Below, piece by piece: positions 1-10,287 of a DNA stretch of 64,000 nucleotides. Source of the DNA: Alphaproteobacteria bacterium. Lineage in GTDB: Bacteria; Pseudomonadota; Alphaproteobacteria; TMED109. Position numbers and translations under genes: made by a program. The DNA is taken from contig JAJDWH010000024.1 in assembly GCA_022825705.1 (NCBI GenBank), positions 124,001 to 188,000 on the forward strand. The letters are read 5' to 3'. Within the stretch, counting starts at the first letter, position 1; the number at the start of each line of letters is the position of its first letter. The notes beneath the pieces were generated by a model. That model did not search any database. It was not told the DNA's origin and saw only the letters and a list, made by a program, of their open reading frames with translations.

Positions 1-1392
1 GACGGTTGCGGGGTCAGGGTCCACACCGGTGAAGACGAGGCTTCCGAATGGATGGACGAGACTTTCATCCGCCGCGTCGCTTGCTGCCGTGAGGGTCTGG
101 ACCGCCATGACGTGGCTGGCCAGCTCGTCATCGAATTCGGCCAGATTGGCGTGGCCTAGGAACGATGCGAGGCGCGACCGATCGGTTTCGTCTTCCGGCA
201 CCTCATGGGTTTGTTCATCACGGATCATCTGCAGTCGGTTTTCGACCTTGCGCAGGTACCGGTAGTGGGCAATGAGCTCGTCTGCGACTGTGTCTTTCAT
301 GCGGCCCGCTGCGGCGAGCGCCCGCAGGCCTTCGGCGGTACCGCCGCAGCGGAGCGCCCGGTTGCGCCCGCCCCAAACCAGCTGCTCGGTCTGCAGGTGG
401 AACTCGATGGTGCGAATGCCGCCGCCGCCGAACTTCAGGTGAAATCCGGCGGGGCTGAAGTCACTGTCGCCGCGGCTGGTCTGGCGCAGCATCGCCTGAA
501 TGTCCCTGACGGCGCTGAAGTCGAGACTCCGTCGCCAGACAAATGGCGCGATGCAACGAAGAAACCGCTCGCCGGCCTCGCGATCACCAGCGATGGGTCG
601 AGCACGAATAAACACCGCGCGTTCCCAGTTTTGGGCCAGCCCGGAGTAGTAGAGCTCTGCTGACTCCATGGAGACGGCAAGGGGCGTTGAGCCTGGATCG
701 GGGCGTAGCCGAAGGTCCATCCGAAAGAGGTAGCCATCGGCGGTACGCTCCTGAAACAGGCTCACGAGGCGTTGCGTGAGACGCGTGAAGTGCCGGGAAG
801 CGCGGCCGTCGCGGGCGGCGGGCGGAAAGGCGGGACTCTGCTGGTCGTAGAAGATCGCCAGATCGACGTCGCTGGAGTAGTTCAGCTCCCTGGCCCCGAG
901 CTTTCCGAGCGCAATGATCGCGTATCCGGATTGAGCGGCTTCGGGCCCCAGCAAATGGAACGACGCGAGGTGCAGCAAGTCGCCGGCGAACGCGCTCCAC
1001 TCGTCCAGCACACGCGGGACGCTCCATGCGCCGCTGATGTCGGCAAGCGCGACCGCGAGTGCCACGCGGCGTCGCACGATCCGCAAGTGCCTGGCGACCT
1101 CCGGAGTCTCCATGGCGATGACGGTTTGCGGATCGGGGAGATCGTGACGGGCGGCCGCAACAGCTCCATCCGCTCCGTCGGCGGCAAAGGCTTGAATGAT
1201 CCCCGGCTCAACGACGGCACTGTCGCTCAGGAACGGACTGTGACCGAACACCCGGTTGAGCAGGTCGGCGCCCGCACTGCCCAGTGCTGCCCGTGTCGGA
1301 TGGCCGGCTTCAGACCACTTCTTCCAGTACAAGTCCTGCTGGTGCTGGTCGCCGCTCCAAAATCCCGCCGCCATTCGAGATCGTCCCTGCAT
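1..1392 (-). CDS. glnE: Bifunctional glutamine synthetase adenylyltransferase/deadenylylase, N-terminal part (runs off left edge)
   Basis: GlnE adds and removes AMP on glutamine synthetase in response to PII, setting nitrogen assimilation. The reading frame is open from an ATG at 1392 to base 1, giving 464 residues of a protein that is usually about 950, so the C-terminal half lies outside the window. The nucleotidyltransferase signature GKLGARELNYSS followed by DVDLAIFYD is present, with the metal-binding aspartates at about residues 175 and 177. Further on, IEFHLQTEQL matches the conserved helix of the first catalytic domain. A second ATG at 1374 is an alternative start. It is divergent from the AsmA-like gene at 1556. 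Confidence 0.95.
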   Translation of the reverse strand, partial: MQGRSRMAAGFWSGDQHQQDLYWKKWSEAGHPTRAALGSAGADLLNRVFGHSPFLSDSAVVEPGIIQAFAADGADGAVAAARHDLPDPQTVIAMETPEVARHLRIVRRRVALAVALADISGAWSVPRVLDEWSAFAGDLLHLASFHLLGPEAAQSGYAIIALGKLGARELNYSSDVDLAIFYDQQSPAFPPAARDGRASRHFTRLTQRLVSLFQERTADGYLFRMDLRLRPDPGSTPLAVSMESAELYYSGLAQNWERAVFIRARPIAGDREAGERFLRCIAPFVWRRSLDFSAVRDIQAMLRQTSRGDSDFSPAGFHLKFGGGGIRTIEFHLQTEQLVWGGRNRALRCGGTAEGLRALAAAGRMKDTVADELIAHYRYLRKVENRLQMIRDEQTHEVPEDETDRSRLASFLGHANLAEFDDELASHVMAVQTLTAASDAADESLVHPFGSLVFTGVDPDPATV

Positions 1393-1555
1393 TAGACTAG
1401 CCCTGGACGCGGCAGCCCGTACGCGGTCTGCGGACGGATGGAATCATGGGCCGTGGCATTGCGGCCATGGCGGATACAGGCAATTCGTACACTGCGAGAG
1501 ATTGCGTCACCGTGTTCGGTCTTGTGTGGATGGTTGTGGACCGGAGAACTCTAGC

Positions 1556-4500
1556 GTGACGGCTTCCAGTCCAGGGCCAGGGGTCAGTTACCGGGATCGG
1601 CGCCACCGGAACCGGCTGATTCGGTCGGCACTAGTGGTCGGAATTATAGTGGTTTGCCTGTCGGCTGCAGGGATCTGGCGGCTGACCCTCGGGCCGGTGG
1701 CCGTGCCCTTCCTGTCCGCCTATCTCGCCGGCCAGCTGGACCACGCGGACTTGCCGGTTGAGGCACGCTGGGATGCTGCGGCCGTCCACTGGCCATTCAT
1801 GGCCCCCTGGTTGTACGTGCGGTTTTCCGATTTCCGTGCCAGCGATGTACTCACGGCAGACGGGATTGGCATACGGGTTCCCCTGCGCGACCTGGTCAGA
1901 GGCCAACCATCGGTGGCCGGTGTGGTGCTCTATGCCCCCACCGTCGTGTTGAAGCAGGGCGAGGGCGACGGCTTCAACCTGGGCGACGGTGCGGCTCAAT
2001 CGGGCGCCGAATCTCCGTTGGCTGCGCTCGCTTCGGGAACCATGGTCGAGGTGTTGGACGGGACGATCTCGTTGGAGCTCCAGCGCTCCCTGGCCACGAT
2101 CCAGGTTGTCGACATTCAAGCGAGCGTGACGGAGGTCGACGGGCAGGTTGTGTTCGGCGGAACTGGTTCGGCGTCTCTTCCGGCGCATCCAGCAGTGCCG
2201 CTGGAACTGGCGGCGCGGCTCTTGCCCGAACAAGGAGAAATCTCGGCCGAACTCGCCTTCCGCGGGATCGAACCGAAGGCCGTCGCGGAGTTGATCGGCC
2301 TCGGTGCGCCGCAGGCAATGCTGGAGGTGCCCTTGAGCGGCTCGGTTGCCGTAACCGGATCGCTTGAGGCGGCGGTCCTGAGGCTGACCGCTACGGGAGC
2401 GGGCGGTCACGTGCAGGTCCCTGACGCCCGGACCGACGCGGGGCGAGCCGCGGTCCCGATCAATTCGATGGAGGTACTTCTCGAATATGGCGTGGAGAGC
2501 CGCACGCTCGACCTCACAGAATTGGCCGTGACGGGTCCGGCCGGCGACCTGCGCTTCAAGGGGAGCTTTCGGGACCCTCCGGCGGGGCCGTCGGAAGTCC
2601 ATGCCGACTTTGCCGGCAGCTTGTCCATCGACGACTTGGCGGCCTGGCTCGGACCGGCGCTCGACCCTTCGACTGAATCCTGGGTACGGAGGCGCATCGA
2701 CGGCGGAAGCCTGACGAACCTCACGTTAACCGCTGACTTTCCCGACGGGATTGCCGCGGGGAGCCGCGTTGACATCAGCGGTGTGGTTCGGGAAACGGCC
2801 ATCCACTGGGAGGAAGGAGAGCCAACGCTCGATCTGGCTGTCGTGGACGTGAATCTGGCGGGTCCTGAGCTGACCGTGATCGCACCCACCGCGACGGTCG
2901 GGGCCGCGACGCTCGACGATCTACGGCTGCACAGCGCCGACCTGTTCTCCGAATCCGGTGCAGCGGAGCTGACCGCACGGTTGTCGGGTGACTCCGGTCC
3001 GCTCTTGCAGCAGATCGGGCTGGATCGAGGTGCCGCCGCAGAGCCCATGTTGCGGGGTCCTCTCCGGGATGCCGAGTTGCGTGTGCGGATCCCGTTCGCG
3101 AGCGACCGTGAGGCGGAGGTCACGCTGCGCGGCGAGTTTCAGGATATCCGGGTCGATCCGAAGTCTTTTCCGGCCGGGTACTCGGAGTTCGACTTGTACG
3201 GGCTTGCGGGAACGTGGACCTACGATTCCGACGGCATCGACGTCCAGTTCGCGGGAAAACTCGGCGAGTCCATCCTGATCGATGACGCGGTGCTCACGGC
3301 CTCGGGCCCGGAAGCGTCGTCGTTTCGGATCGCGGCGACCCTGCACGGATCGCTCGCCGATCTCATCGGGCTTGGCGTGAAGGTCCAAGGTGCAGGCCGC
3401 CTGCCATCCGGCATTGACACACTGGCTGGAACCGCGCGAATTCGTGTCGTCATGGATGTCCCGCTTCAGGGGGGCGGCGGTCCGGGCATCCGACGGCTGG
3501 AGGGTGTGTTTGCTGCTCCGTTGTTCACGGCCGGAGGCTTCGGGTCCGGCCCCTGGGAGGGCAGCGAGTTTCGGGAGGTGACGGGAGCCGTGGCCCTTCA
3601 GGGCGAGGCCCTCACGGTCTCCGGCACTGCCGCTCTTGCTGATTCGGAACTGTCATTTGCCTGGCGATCTCCCGTTCCTGACGTTCCCGGTGATCACGAG
3701 CTGACCGTTCGGGGTTTGCTGTGGCCAGAGGCCCGCAACGCCCTCGGAATTCAGTTCGCCGACATTGATGGGCCCCTCGATCTTGCCGGGAGTGGGCTGC
3801 GCCGCCAGGAATCGGGGAGTTGGGAAGTGCATATCGAGGCCGGATTGTCCGCTCCCACGGTGACGATCCCGGCCCTCGAATGGACCAAGCCGGCGCATGT
3901 ACCTTTGCATGCCAAGGTCCGAGGCCTGCTGGCCGAGGGAGAGCCTTTGCGGCTCCAACTGGTGGGCGGCGGGACGGACGTGGATGGCCGCGTATGGTTT
4001 GCGGACGGAACTCTGGACCGGGCCGTGTTCGCGCGGCTGCGGATTGGCGAACACCGACTGACTGGCGCCGTCGTACAAGGTACGGACGGGTACCTCAGGG
4101 CAGTGCTGCACGGAGACCAAGTCGATGTCCGCCCGTTCCTATCGGCCGATTCCGAAACATTGGCCAAGCCGGAACCGCTGCGGCTTCACGTGGACACCCG
4201 GTCCGCCCGCACCATGGCGCCTGCACTTGCGGGCCCGCTGGCGTTCACGATGGAGGCCGACGGGCAGGGCGTTCAGGATCTGTATCTGACGCTCGGGCTT
4301 CCCGATGAGGAACGGATGGAGTTGCGGGGCGTCGGAACCGAGGGCGCTCTGGAATTGGAACTCACCAGCACGAACGCGCGGACGATGGCTGACGCCTTCG
4401 GATTGGGCGTGGCCGCAAACGATGGGGCGGTGCGGATCGAGGCCATCCGGAAAGAGGGCCGGATCACCGGCACGGTCCAGGTCGGCGAGTTCAACATGGT

Positions 4501-4960
4501 GGATGCGCCGGTGTTCCTGCAGCTGCTGCAGACCGTTACCGTGCTCGGCCTGCTCGAGCAAATCGCCGGCGGCGGCGGCGTAGCGTTCTCCAGTTTTGAT
4601 GCAGACTTCACGTTTTCGGACGGCGTGATCGATATTCGCAACGGCATCGCCCAAGGCTTGACCCTGGGAGTCACGGTTGAAGGCACCATTGACACCCGGA
4701 ATCGGCTGCTTGACCTCCGAGGCGCCCTGATTCCGGCCTACGCCGTCAACCTTCTTCTCACGCGAGTTCCGGTCATTGATCAGCTGATAACGGGTACGGA
4801 CTCCAAGGGCGTACTCGCTGCTGACTATGCCGTGACCGGCCCGGCTGCAGAGCCAGAAATTGCCGCGAGCCCGCTGCAGTTCCTGATGCCGGGGGTTCTG
4901 CGCAATGTGCTGCAAGGTCTTGGGGGCACCCTGGCGCCTCCGCCATCACCGGACGAATAG
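1556..4960 (+). CDS. AsmA/YhdP-like giant envelope protein (DUF3971 type)
   Basis: A 1134-residue protein with one membrane helix near residues 22-45 followed by a very long beta-rich periplasmic region rich in Val, Leu, Asp and Gly. The C-terminal 150 residues have the AsmA-like pattern: VAFSSFDADFTFSDG, then a NLLLTRVPVIDQL segment and a final GVLAADYAV block. Proteins of this family (YhdP, TamB, AsmA) bridge the periplasm and are linked to phospholipid transport to the outer membrane; that role here is inferred from the family. The GTG at 1556 is chosen because a GGAG sits just upstream and the membrane helix follows. It converges with tyrS 34 bp away. Confidence 0.85.
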   Translation: MTASSPGPGVSYRDRRHRNRLIRSALVVGIIVVCLSAAGIWRLTLGPVAVPFLSAYLAGQLDHADLPVEARWDAAAVHWPFMAPWLYVRFSDFRASDVLTADGIGIRVPLRDLVRGQPSVAGVVLYAPTVVLKQGEGDGFNLGDGAAQSGAESPLAALASGTMVEVLDGTISLELQRSLATIQVVDIQASVTEVDGQVVFGGTGSASLPAHPAVPLELAARLLPEQGEISAELAFRGIEPKAVAELIGLGAPQAMLEVPLSGSVAVTGSLEAAVLRLTATGAGGHVQVPDARTDAGRAAVPINSMEVLLEYGVESRTLDLTELAVTGPAGDLRFKGSFRDPPAGPSEVHADFAGSLSIDDLAAWLGPALDPSTESWVRRRIDGGSLTNLTLTADFPDGIAAGSRVDISGVVRETAIHWEEGEPTLDLAVVDVNLAGPELTVIAPTATVGAATLDDLRLHSADLFSESGAAELTARLSGDSGPLLQQIGLDRGAAAEPMLRGPLRDAELRVRIPFASDREAEVTLRGEFQDIRVDPKSFPAGYSEFDLYGLAGTWTYDSDGIDVQFAGKLGESILIDDAVLTASGPEASSFRIAATLHGSLADLIGLGVKVQGAGRLPSGIDTLAGTARIRVVMDVPLQGGGGPGIRRLEGVFAAPLFTAGGFGSGPWEGSEFREVTGAVALQGEALTVSGTAALADSELSFAWRSPVPDVPGDHELTVRGLLWPEARNALGIQFADIDGPLDLAGSGLRRQESGSWEVHIEAGLSAPTVTIPALEWTKPAHVPLHAKVRGLLAEGEPLRLQLVGGGTDVDGRVWFADGTLDRAVFARLRIGEHRLTGAVVQGTDGYLRAVLHGDQVDVRPFLSADSETLAKPEPLRLHVDTRSARTMAPALAGPLAFTMEADGQGVQDLYLTLGLPDEERMELRGVGTEGALELELTSTNARTMADAFGLGVAANDGAVRIEAIRKEGRITGTVQVGEFNMVDAPVFLQLLQTVTVLGLLEQIAGGGGVAFSSFDADFTFSDGVIDIRNGIAQGLTLGVTVEGTIDTRNRLLDLRGALIPAYAVNLLLTRVPVIDQLITGTDSKGVLAADYAVTGPAAEPEIAASPLQFLMPGVLRNVLQGLGGTLAPPPSPDE

Positions 4961-4994
4961 CCGCCTGGAACTCAGCGACTTCCCGACCCGTCGC

Positions 4995-6284
4995 TCAGCC
5001 CGCACCGCGGGTTCGGACGGGCCGCAGCACGGCATGCCGTTTCCGCCCCGCCGACAAGCGCACCTCTCCGTTGACCAGATCAGCTGGACCCACTGTCCGG
5101 TGTTCGTCGATCACCTTCACATCGTTGACGCGCGCACCGCCCCCCCGAATCAGCCTCCGCGCCTCGCCATTTGTCGAAGCGAGTACCGAATCGCGCGCGA
5201 AGACCTTGACGACTGACATCCCGGCGTCGAATTCCTCCGCGGGCACCAGGATCGTGGGTAACGCTTCGCCGGTGCCGCCCTGCTCGAACGTGGCCTGGGC
5301 GGTCGCTTCCGCCCGCTCGGTTTCCCGGTCACCATGGGCAAGCCGGGTAGCTTCATTGGCCAGCCGGATCTTGGCAACGTTGGCCTCCTGGCCGCGAAGT
5401 GCTTCCAGCCGATGGATTTCGTCGAGCGGAAGTTCGGTAAAGAGCCTGAGGAAGCGACCGATGTCGGCATCCGCTGCATTGCGCCAGAACTGCCAGTAGT
5501 CGTAGGGACTTCGCATTGAGGCATTGAGCCATACTGCGCCGCGAGCTGTCTTCCCCATTTTTTCCCCGCTCGCCGTCGTGACGAGGGGGGATGTCAGGCC
5601 GAACAGCGAGGGTAGCGTATGACCCGCACCATCCAGTCGGCGAGCCAGCTCCACACCGTTCACGATATTCCCCCACTGGTCCGATCCGCCCATCTGCAGG
5701 ACGCATCCCTCGCGGAGCGCCAGTTCCGTAAAGTCGAAGGCCTGCAGAATCATGTAGTTGAATTCCAGGAAGCTCAGAGGTTGCTCGCGCTCAAGTCGGA
5801 GACGCACCGAATCGAAGGTCAGCATGCGGTTTACAGAGAAGTGTCGTCCGACGGTGCGAAGGAAGTCGACATACCTGAGGTCGCCGAGCCAGTCCTGATT
5901 GTCGACCATGATGGCGTCCGTAGGACCATCCCCGAAGGTGAGGAACCGTTCGAAGACACTCCGAATCCCGGCCGCGTTCGCTGCAATGGTCTCGTCGTCA
6001 AGAAGCCTTCTGGACTCATCCTTTCCCGAAGGGTCCCCGACACGGGTCGTGCCGCCGCCGATCAGCACGATCGGTCGATGACCTGATCGCTGGAGATGCC
6101 GGAGCAGCATGATCTGCAGCAGGCTGCCGACATGCAGGCCCGGCGCCGTGCAGTCGAACCCGATGTAGGCGCTGACCGGCGGGTGGTCGGCAAGCAGACG
6201 GTCCAGCCCCTCAAAGTCGGTGCACTGGTGCACGTAGCCCCGCTCGGTTGCTAGTTGCAGGAAGGGGGATTGAAAGTTGGTCAT
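4995..6284 (-). CDS. tyrS: Tyrosyl-tRNA synthetase
   Basis: Charges tRNA-Tyr with tyrosine in the cytoplasm. The 429-residue length fits bacterial TyrRS. The class I fold is shown by [17 protein letters not shown] (HIGH-like GLHVG) and by the KMSKS-equivalent [14 protein letters not shown]. The ATP/tyrosine pocket motif [10 protein letters not shown] is present. The last 70 residues are an S4-type RNA-binding domain containing [11 protein letters not shown]. The ATG at 6284 gives the standard N-terminus; the frame is open further upstream without family similarity. It is divergent from anmK with 77 bp between them, an arrangement common in alphaproteobacteria. Confidence 0.97.
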   Translation of the reverse strand: MTNFQSPFLQLATERGYVHQCTDFEGLDRLLADHPPVSAYIGFDCTAPGLHVGSLLQIMLLRHLQRSGHRPIVLIGGGTTRVGDPSGKDESRRLLDDETIAANAAGIRSVFERFLTFGDGPTDAIMVDNQDWLGDLRYVDFLRTVGRHFSVNRMLTFDSVRLRLEREQPLSFLEFNYMILQAFDFTELALREGCVLQMGGSDQWGNIVNGVELARRLDGAGHTLPSLFGLTSPLVTTASGEKMGKTARGAVWLNASMRSPYDYWQFWRNAADADIGRFLRLFTELPLDEIHRLEALRGQEANVAKIRLANEATRLAHGDRETERAEATAQATFEQGGTGEALPTILVPAEEFDAGMSVVKVFARDSVLASTNGEARRLIRGGGARVNDVKVIDEHRTVGPADLVNGEVRLSAGRKRHAVLRPVRTRGAG

Positions 6285-6361
6285 GAGGCGACTGTGGCGG
6301 GTGCTGCATCGAGGACCGGGGAAAGTACCATGGACGCGTTGAGATCGGGGCAAACGTGGCG

Positions 6362-7429
6362 ATGCAGACCGCGATCGGGCTGATGAGCGGTACTTCGCTC
6401 GACGGGGTAGACGCGGCCCTCATTCAGACGGACGGCCGAAACCGAGTGACGCTTGGGCCGGCGTTCACGCAATCGTACGGGGATGCGTTCCAGGGTTTGG
6501 CGGCGAGGAACCTGGCGGAACCACCGAATGTTCGGAGGCTTACCGACCGCCATATTGACGCCGTGCATGAGTTGCTGCGGCGAACCGAACTGAGCCCCGC
6601 TGACGTGCACGTCATCGGGTTCCCCGGGCAAACGGTTGCCCACGCTCCGGGCGAGGGCTGGACCTGGCAGGTCGGTGACGCCGGGCGCTTGGCCGCGGCA
6701 ACCGGAATCTGCGTGGTGACCGATTTTCGAAGTCGCGACGTGGCGCACGGGGGCGAGGGAGCGCCGCTCGTTCCGCTGTTTCATGAGGCACTGACCCATT
6801 CGATGGCCCGGCCGCTGGCGATGCTCAATCTGGGGGGCGTAGCCAATGTCACCTGGCTTGGCCGTGACGGAGCGCTGTCTGCCTTCGATACCGGACCCGG
6901 CTGCGCTCCGATTGACGATCACGCTCGGAGTGCCCTCGGAACGACGTACGATCGCGATGGCCGGCTGGCGGCAGCGGGAACGGTGCCAGAGGACGCCCTG
7001 GAACAGCTGTTGACCGACCCGTACTTTCGCTGCCCGCCTCCGAAATCGCTTGATCGCGATCATTTCGTTGATCGCTGTACGCAGATCGGTCGGGGCCATT
7101 CACCCGCGGACGGGGCAGCGCTGCTGACTGCGTTCTGTGCCGCGTCCGTGGCCCGCGCTCAGGTGTGGATGCCCGAGCGGCCGGCGACGTGGCTGGTGAC
7201 TGGCGGTGGCCGACGCAATCCGGTGTTGATGCGTGAACTCAGGCAAAGGCTCGCGACCACCGTCGACGCCGTGGAAAGTGTTGGTTTGGATGGCGACGCC
7301 CTGGAAGCGCAGGCGTTCGGCTGGCTTGCGGTACGTTCGCTGCGAGGGCTACCGCTGGCCGTTCCGGCGACCACCGGAGTCGCACGGCCCATGAGCGGCG
7401 GGGTTCTGGTTCATCCCGGACATCCGTGA
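6362..7429 (+). CDS. anmK: 1,6-anhydro-N-acetylmuramic acid kinase
   Basis: Phosphorylates and opens anhydro-MurNAc released from the cell wall, giving MurNAc-6-phosphate for peptidoglycan recycling. The 355-residue protein starts with the family hallmark [15 protein letters not shown] and has the ATPase-fold phosphate loops [13 protein letters not shown] and [24 protein letters not shown] lies near the C-terminus. An in-frame GTG two codons earlier (6356) is an alternative start. Its stop is directly adjacent to the stop of the convergent hydrolase gene. Confidence 0.95.
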   Translation: MQTAIGLMSGTSLDGVDAALIQTDGRNRVTLGPAFTQSYGDAFQGLAARNLAEPPNVRRLTDRHIDAVHELLRRTELSPADVHVIGFPGQTVAHAPGEGWTWQVGDAGRLAAATGICVVTDFRSRDVAHGGEGAPLVPLFHEALTHSMARPLAMLNLGGVANVTWLGRDGALSAFDTGPGCAPIDDHARSALGTTYDRDGRLAAAGTVPEDALEQLLTDPYFRCPPPKSLDRDHFVDRCTQIGRGHSPADGAALLTAFCAASVARAQVWMPERPATWLVTGGGRRNPVLMRELRQRLATTVDAVESVGLDGDALEAQAFGWLAVRSLRGLPLAVPATTGVARPMSGGVLVHPGHP

Positions 7430-8077
7430 CTAGTTGGGAGGTCGAACCTGCCCCGACACATAGCGCACCACGCTCTGCGCCAGCACGTCCAGACGGCCTT
7501 CGAAGAAGTGATCGGCACCGGGGATCATCTGATAGGTGATCGAGACGTTCTTCTGAACCTCCATCTCCTTCGCCAGCTTGGCCACTGCCGCTTCTTCGAC
7601 GATCGTGTCTTGGTCGCCCTGGAGGACGATGCCCGAACTCGGGCACGGAGCCAGAAAGTTGAAGTCGTACCGGTCCACCGGCGGCGCGACGGAAACAAAT
7701 CCGCCCAATTCTGGTCGCCGCATGAGCAAGTGGAAGGCGAGCCAGGCCCCGAAAGAAAAGCCGCTGACCCAAACGATGCGGCTGTCCTCATGGGCCGCCT
7801 GCAGCCAATCCAAGGCCGCAGCAGAATCCACGAGTTCGCCTTCCCCGTTGTCGTAGGTTCCCTCGCTTCGACCAACTCCCCGGAAATTGAAGCGGAGTAC
7901 CGAGAAGCCCAAATGTGCAAAAGAGTGAAACAAGGCATAGACGACCTTGTTGTTCATGGTTCCGCCACCCTGCGGGTCTGGATGCAATACCAGGGCAAGT
8001 GGGGGGCTTGACCCGATCCCGGCGTGGTACCGACCCTCCAAACGCCCGGCGGGCCCATTGATGATCACTTCGGGCAT
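7430..8077 (-). CDS. Small alpha/beta hydrolase (COG2945-like)
   Basis: A 215-residue serine hydrolase of the dienelactone-hydrolase-like COG2945 group. The nucleophile elbow is GFSFGAW, the oxyanion region is LHPDPQGGGTMNN, the acid lies in QGDQDTIV and the histidine in PGADHFFEGR. RFNFRGVGRSEG is typical of the group. The substrate is unknown. Members often sit beside cysteine desulfurase genes in alphaproteobacteria, and here it is divergent from cysE. A promoter-like pair and a 19-bp palindrome lie in its leader. Confidence 0.88.
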   Translation of the reverse strand: MPEVIINGPAGRLEGRYHAGIGSSPPLALVLHPDPQGGGTMNNKVVYALFHSFAHLGFSVLRFNFRGVGRSEGTYDNGEGELVDSAAALDWLQAAHEDSRIVWVSGFSFGAWLAFHLLMRRPELGGFVSVAPPVDRYDFNFLAPCPSSGIVLQGDQDTIVEEAAVAKLAKEMEVQKNVSITYQMIPGADHFFEGRLDVLAQSVVRYVSGQVRPPN

Positions 8078-8107
8078 AGCGGCTCTTGTGGCGAATGAGG
8101 TCTCACG

Positions 8108-8126
8108 CGCGGAGAGCGTCTCCGCG
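8108..8126. promoter_or_regulatory. Perfect 19-bp inverted repeat between hydrolase and cysE
   Basis: Two 8-base arms, CGCGGAGA and TCTCCGCG, flank a GCG centre. The repeat lies between the start of the minus-strand hydrolase and its predicted promoter, so it could be an operator or an RNA hairpin in that leader. No regulator can be named from the sequence. Confidence 0.5.
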
Positions 8127-8157
8127 ACGAGTTCGCGATATCCGGTGGATTTTCACG

Positions 8158-8186
8158 ATTCTATATAAATCGGGCTGGCGTTCCAA
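8158..8186 (-). promoter_or_regulatory. Candidate sigma-70-type promoter for the alpha/beta hydrolase
   Basis: On the minus strand TTGGAA (8186-8181) and TAGAAT (8163-8158) are separated by 17 bases, a close match to the housekeeping consensus. The predicted transcript start is about 70 bases before the hydrolase ATG. The same AT-rich spot reads TATATAAAT on the plus strand and may also serve cysE. Confidence 0.5.
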
Positions 8187-8262
8187 TATGTTCAGCCTCA
8201 CAGGCTTGGCCGGAAGCCATGCCGCCGTGCGTCGCTTCTGTGATCACGCCTCCGGAGCATCC

Positions 8263-8988
8263 ATGTTCACGGCACTGCGCGACGAGTTCAGGGCGATACG
8301 CACCCGGGACCCGGCGGCGCGGGGCGCACTGGAAATCGTACTTTGCTATCCGGGTCTGCATGCGGTCGCCGCGTACCGCCTGGCACACTGGATGTGGCGG
8401 CGCGGACTGAAGCTGTTCGCTCGATGGTTGATGCATCTCGCGCGATGGCTCACGGGCATCGAGATTCATCCGGGAGCCTCTATCGGCAGGCGGTTCTTTG
8501 TCGATCACGGCATGGGCGTCGTCATCGGCGAGACAGCGGAGATTGGGGACGACTGCTTTCTCTACCAGGGAGTCACGCTCGGCGGCACGTCCCTCAAACC
8601 TGGCAAGCGACACCCGACGCTTGATGACGGTGTGATCGTCGGGGCAGGCGCCAAAGTGCTTGGGCCGATTACACTCGGCAAGAACGCTCGCGTCGGAGCC
8701 AATGCAGTGGTGGTGCGCGATGTTCCCGCCGGGGCGACGGTCGTTGGCATACCGGCCCGTGAGACCAGCAGGTCAGACAGGGACCGGGGGCAGCTGACGG
8801 CGTACGGCACGCCGCTCGACGCGCGGGATCCGAATGCGGTCGCAATGGAGCGCATGACGGCCGAGATATCGGCGCTGCGCGATCGGTTGGTCGCCCTTGA
8901 ACAGCAGGCGACGTCCGGCAGCGACGAACCCGGCGACACGGAGGCTGCCGACCAAGGGTCCGGTAGCAGGACCCGCTCCGGGAACTGA
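8263..8988 (+). CDS. cysE: Serine O-acetyltransferase (EpsC type)
   Basis: Transfers acetyl from acetyl-CoA to serine, the committed step to cysteine. The first 60 residues form the helical region with [21 protein letters not shown]. From about residue 65 a left-handed beta helix follows, with the catalytic stretch [20 protein letters not shown] and the [18 protein letters not shown] loop. The ATG at 8263 has a GGAG seven bases upstream and gives the usual short N-terminus. A 50-residue C-terminal region is acidic and low complexity. It lies 19 bp before the cysteine desulfurase gene, so cysteine synthesis and sulfur mobilisation are probably co-transcribed. Confidence 0.95.
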   Translation: MFTALRDEFRAIRTRDPAARGALEIVLCYPGLHAVAAYRLAHWMWRRGLKLFARWLMHLARWLTGIEIHPGASIGRRFFVDHGMGVVIGETAEIGDDCFLYQGVTLGGTSLKPGKRHPTLDDGVIVGAGAKVLGPITLGKNARVGANAVVVRDVPAGATVVGIPARETSRSDRDRGQLTAYGTPLDARDPNAVAMERMTAEISALRDRLVALEQQATSGSDEPGDTEAADQGSGSRTRSGN

Positions 8989-9007
8989 ACCCGGACCAGC
9001 GATCGTC

Positions 9008-10129
9008 ATGCCCCCTGCAGCACCTGGAAGGGGAGTGTATCTCGACTACAACGCTTCGGCGCCTCTCCTGGATATTGCCCGGGATGCAGTGATTGAGGCG
9101 ATGGGGTACACCGGCAATGCCTCATCGGTTCACGGTTGTGGACGTGCTGCCCGCCGCCTGCTCGAAGACGCGCGCGCCGCAGTTGCAAGTTCGGTGGGGG
9201 CCGCTCCGCAGGATGTCGTGTTCACTTCAGGTGCGACCGAGGCAAACGCGCTGGCATGCGCCGGGCGCGCTCCGCACCGGATTGCGGCGACCGCCATTGA
9301 GCACGACTCGGTTCTGGCGGCGGCCGCCCCTGGCCGGCGCGTCCCGGTACTCGCTGACGGCACGGTCGACCTGACCCGGCTGAAGGTGCTGCTGGAGGAG
9401 GAACCCCGTCCGGAGCTGGTGGCCGTGATGCTGGCCAACAACGAGACCGGGGTGATCCAGCCCGTGACGGAAGCGGCATCCCTTGCACATGCAGCCGGGG
9501 TATCGGTCCACTGTGATGCGGTGCAGGCGTGGCGCCGCATGCCCTTCTCCATGGACGGCCTGGGAGTCGATTCGTTGGCCCTGTCGGCACACAAGGCCGG
9601 TGGGCCCAAGGGGGTGGGGGCGCTGGTCGTCCGCGACGGAATACTCCACCAGGCATTGCTGCGTGGTGGTGGACAGGAACGAGGCTGGCGCGCCGGGACC
9701 GAGAACATTGCGGCGGCAGCCGGGTTTGGTGCCGTGGCCGCTGCCCGTCCGCCGGCGTGGACGGCACTGCAGGCAATGCGCGACAAACTTGAGTGCGCGG
9801 TCTGTCAAGCCGTGCCAACGACTTGCGTCATTGCGCGGGACAGCGACCGGCTTCCGAATACCTCCATGCTCGCGCTGCCCGGCTGCGATGCCGAAGCCAT
9901 CGTGATCCGGCTGGACCTCGAAGGAATCGCCGTAAGCGCTGGCTCGGCTTGCTCCTCGGGAAAGGTCGGACCGAGCCACGTGTTGGCGGCAATGGATCTC
10001 GCGCCGGAGCTCCTGCACGGTGCGATCCGGGTCAGTTTCGGACCGGAGGTGACCGACACCGACGTGGATGCATTTGTGTCGGCCTGGGGGCGGGCTGCAG
10101 CCGTTTGTGGGCGCCGGCCAACCTCCTGA
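9008..10129 (+). CDS. Cysteine desulfurase (NifS/IscS family)
   Basis: A PLP enzyme that takes sulfur from cysteine for Fe-S clusters and thiolation. At 373 residues it matches the group I family. It has YLDYNASAPL at the N-terminus, FTSGATEANALA for phosphate binding, the cofactor lysine in LSAHKAGGPKG and the sulfur-carrying cysteine in SAGSACSSGKVGPS. It follows cysE by 19 bp, which links substrate supply and use. No sufBCD or iscU is present in the window, so the scaffold it feeds is not visible. The frame is open upstream inside cysE, but similarity begins near the ATG at 9008. Confidence 0.93.
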   Translation: MPPAAPGRGVYLDYNASAPLLDIARDAVIEAMGYTGNASSVHGCGRAARRLLEDARAAVASSVGAAPQDVVFTSGATEANALACAGRAPHRIAATAIEHDSVLAAAAPGRRVPVLADGTVDLTRLKVLLEEEPRPELVAVMLANNETGVIQPVTEAASLAHAAGVSVHCDAVQAWRRMPFSMDGLGVDSLALSAHKAGGPKGVGALVVRDGILHQALLRGGGQERGWRAGTENIAAAAGFGAVAAARPPAWTALQAMRDKLECAVCQAVPTTCVIARDSDRLPNTSMLALPGCDAEAIVIRLDLEGIAVSAGSACSSGKVGPSHVLAAMDLAPELLHGAIRVSFGPEVTDTDVDAFVSAWGRAAAVCGRRPTS

Positions 10130-10287
10130 TCGACGCCCGCCGTGACCGGCCGGCCGCGCCCCGAGTCGCGGCAAATGATGCAGGGCAGCGCCTAGCCTGC
10201 GGGCAGGGCCTACGTCACTCCCTGCGAGACGATCTGTGCCCGCGCTCGGACCAGGGCACCGGCGCGGTCATCGCGATTAGCTTGCAG

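Noticed and set aside
205..1395. Plus-strand open frames of 152 and 207 codons near the left edge
   Set aside because: They lie antisense to glnE, whose reading frame continues without a stop from 1392 to base 1 and carries the nucleotidyltransferase motifs.
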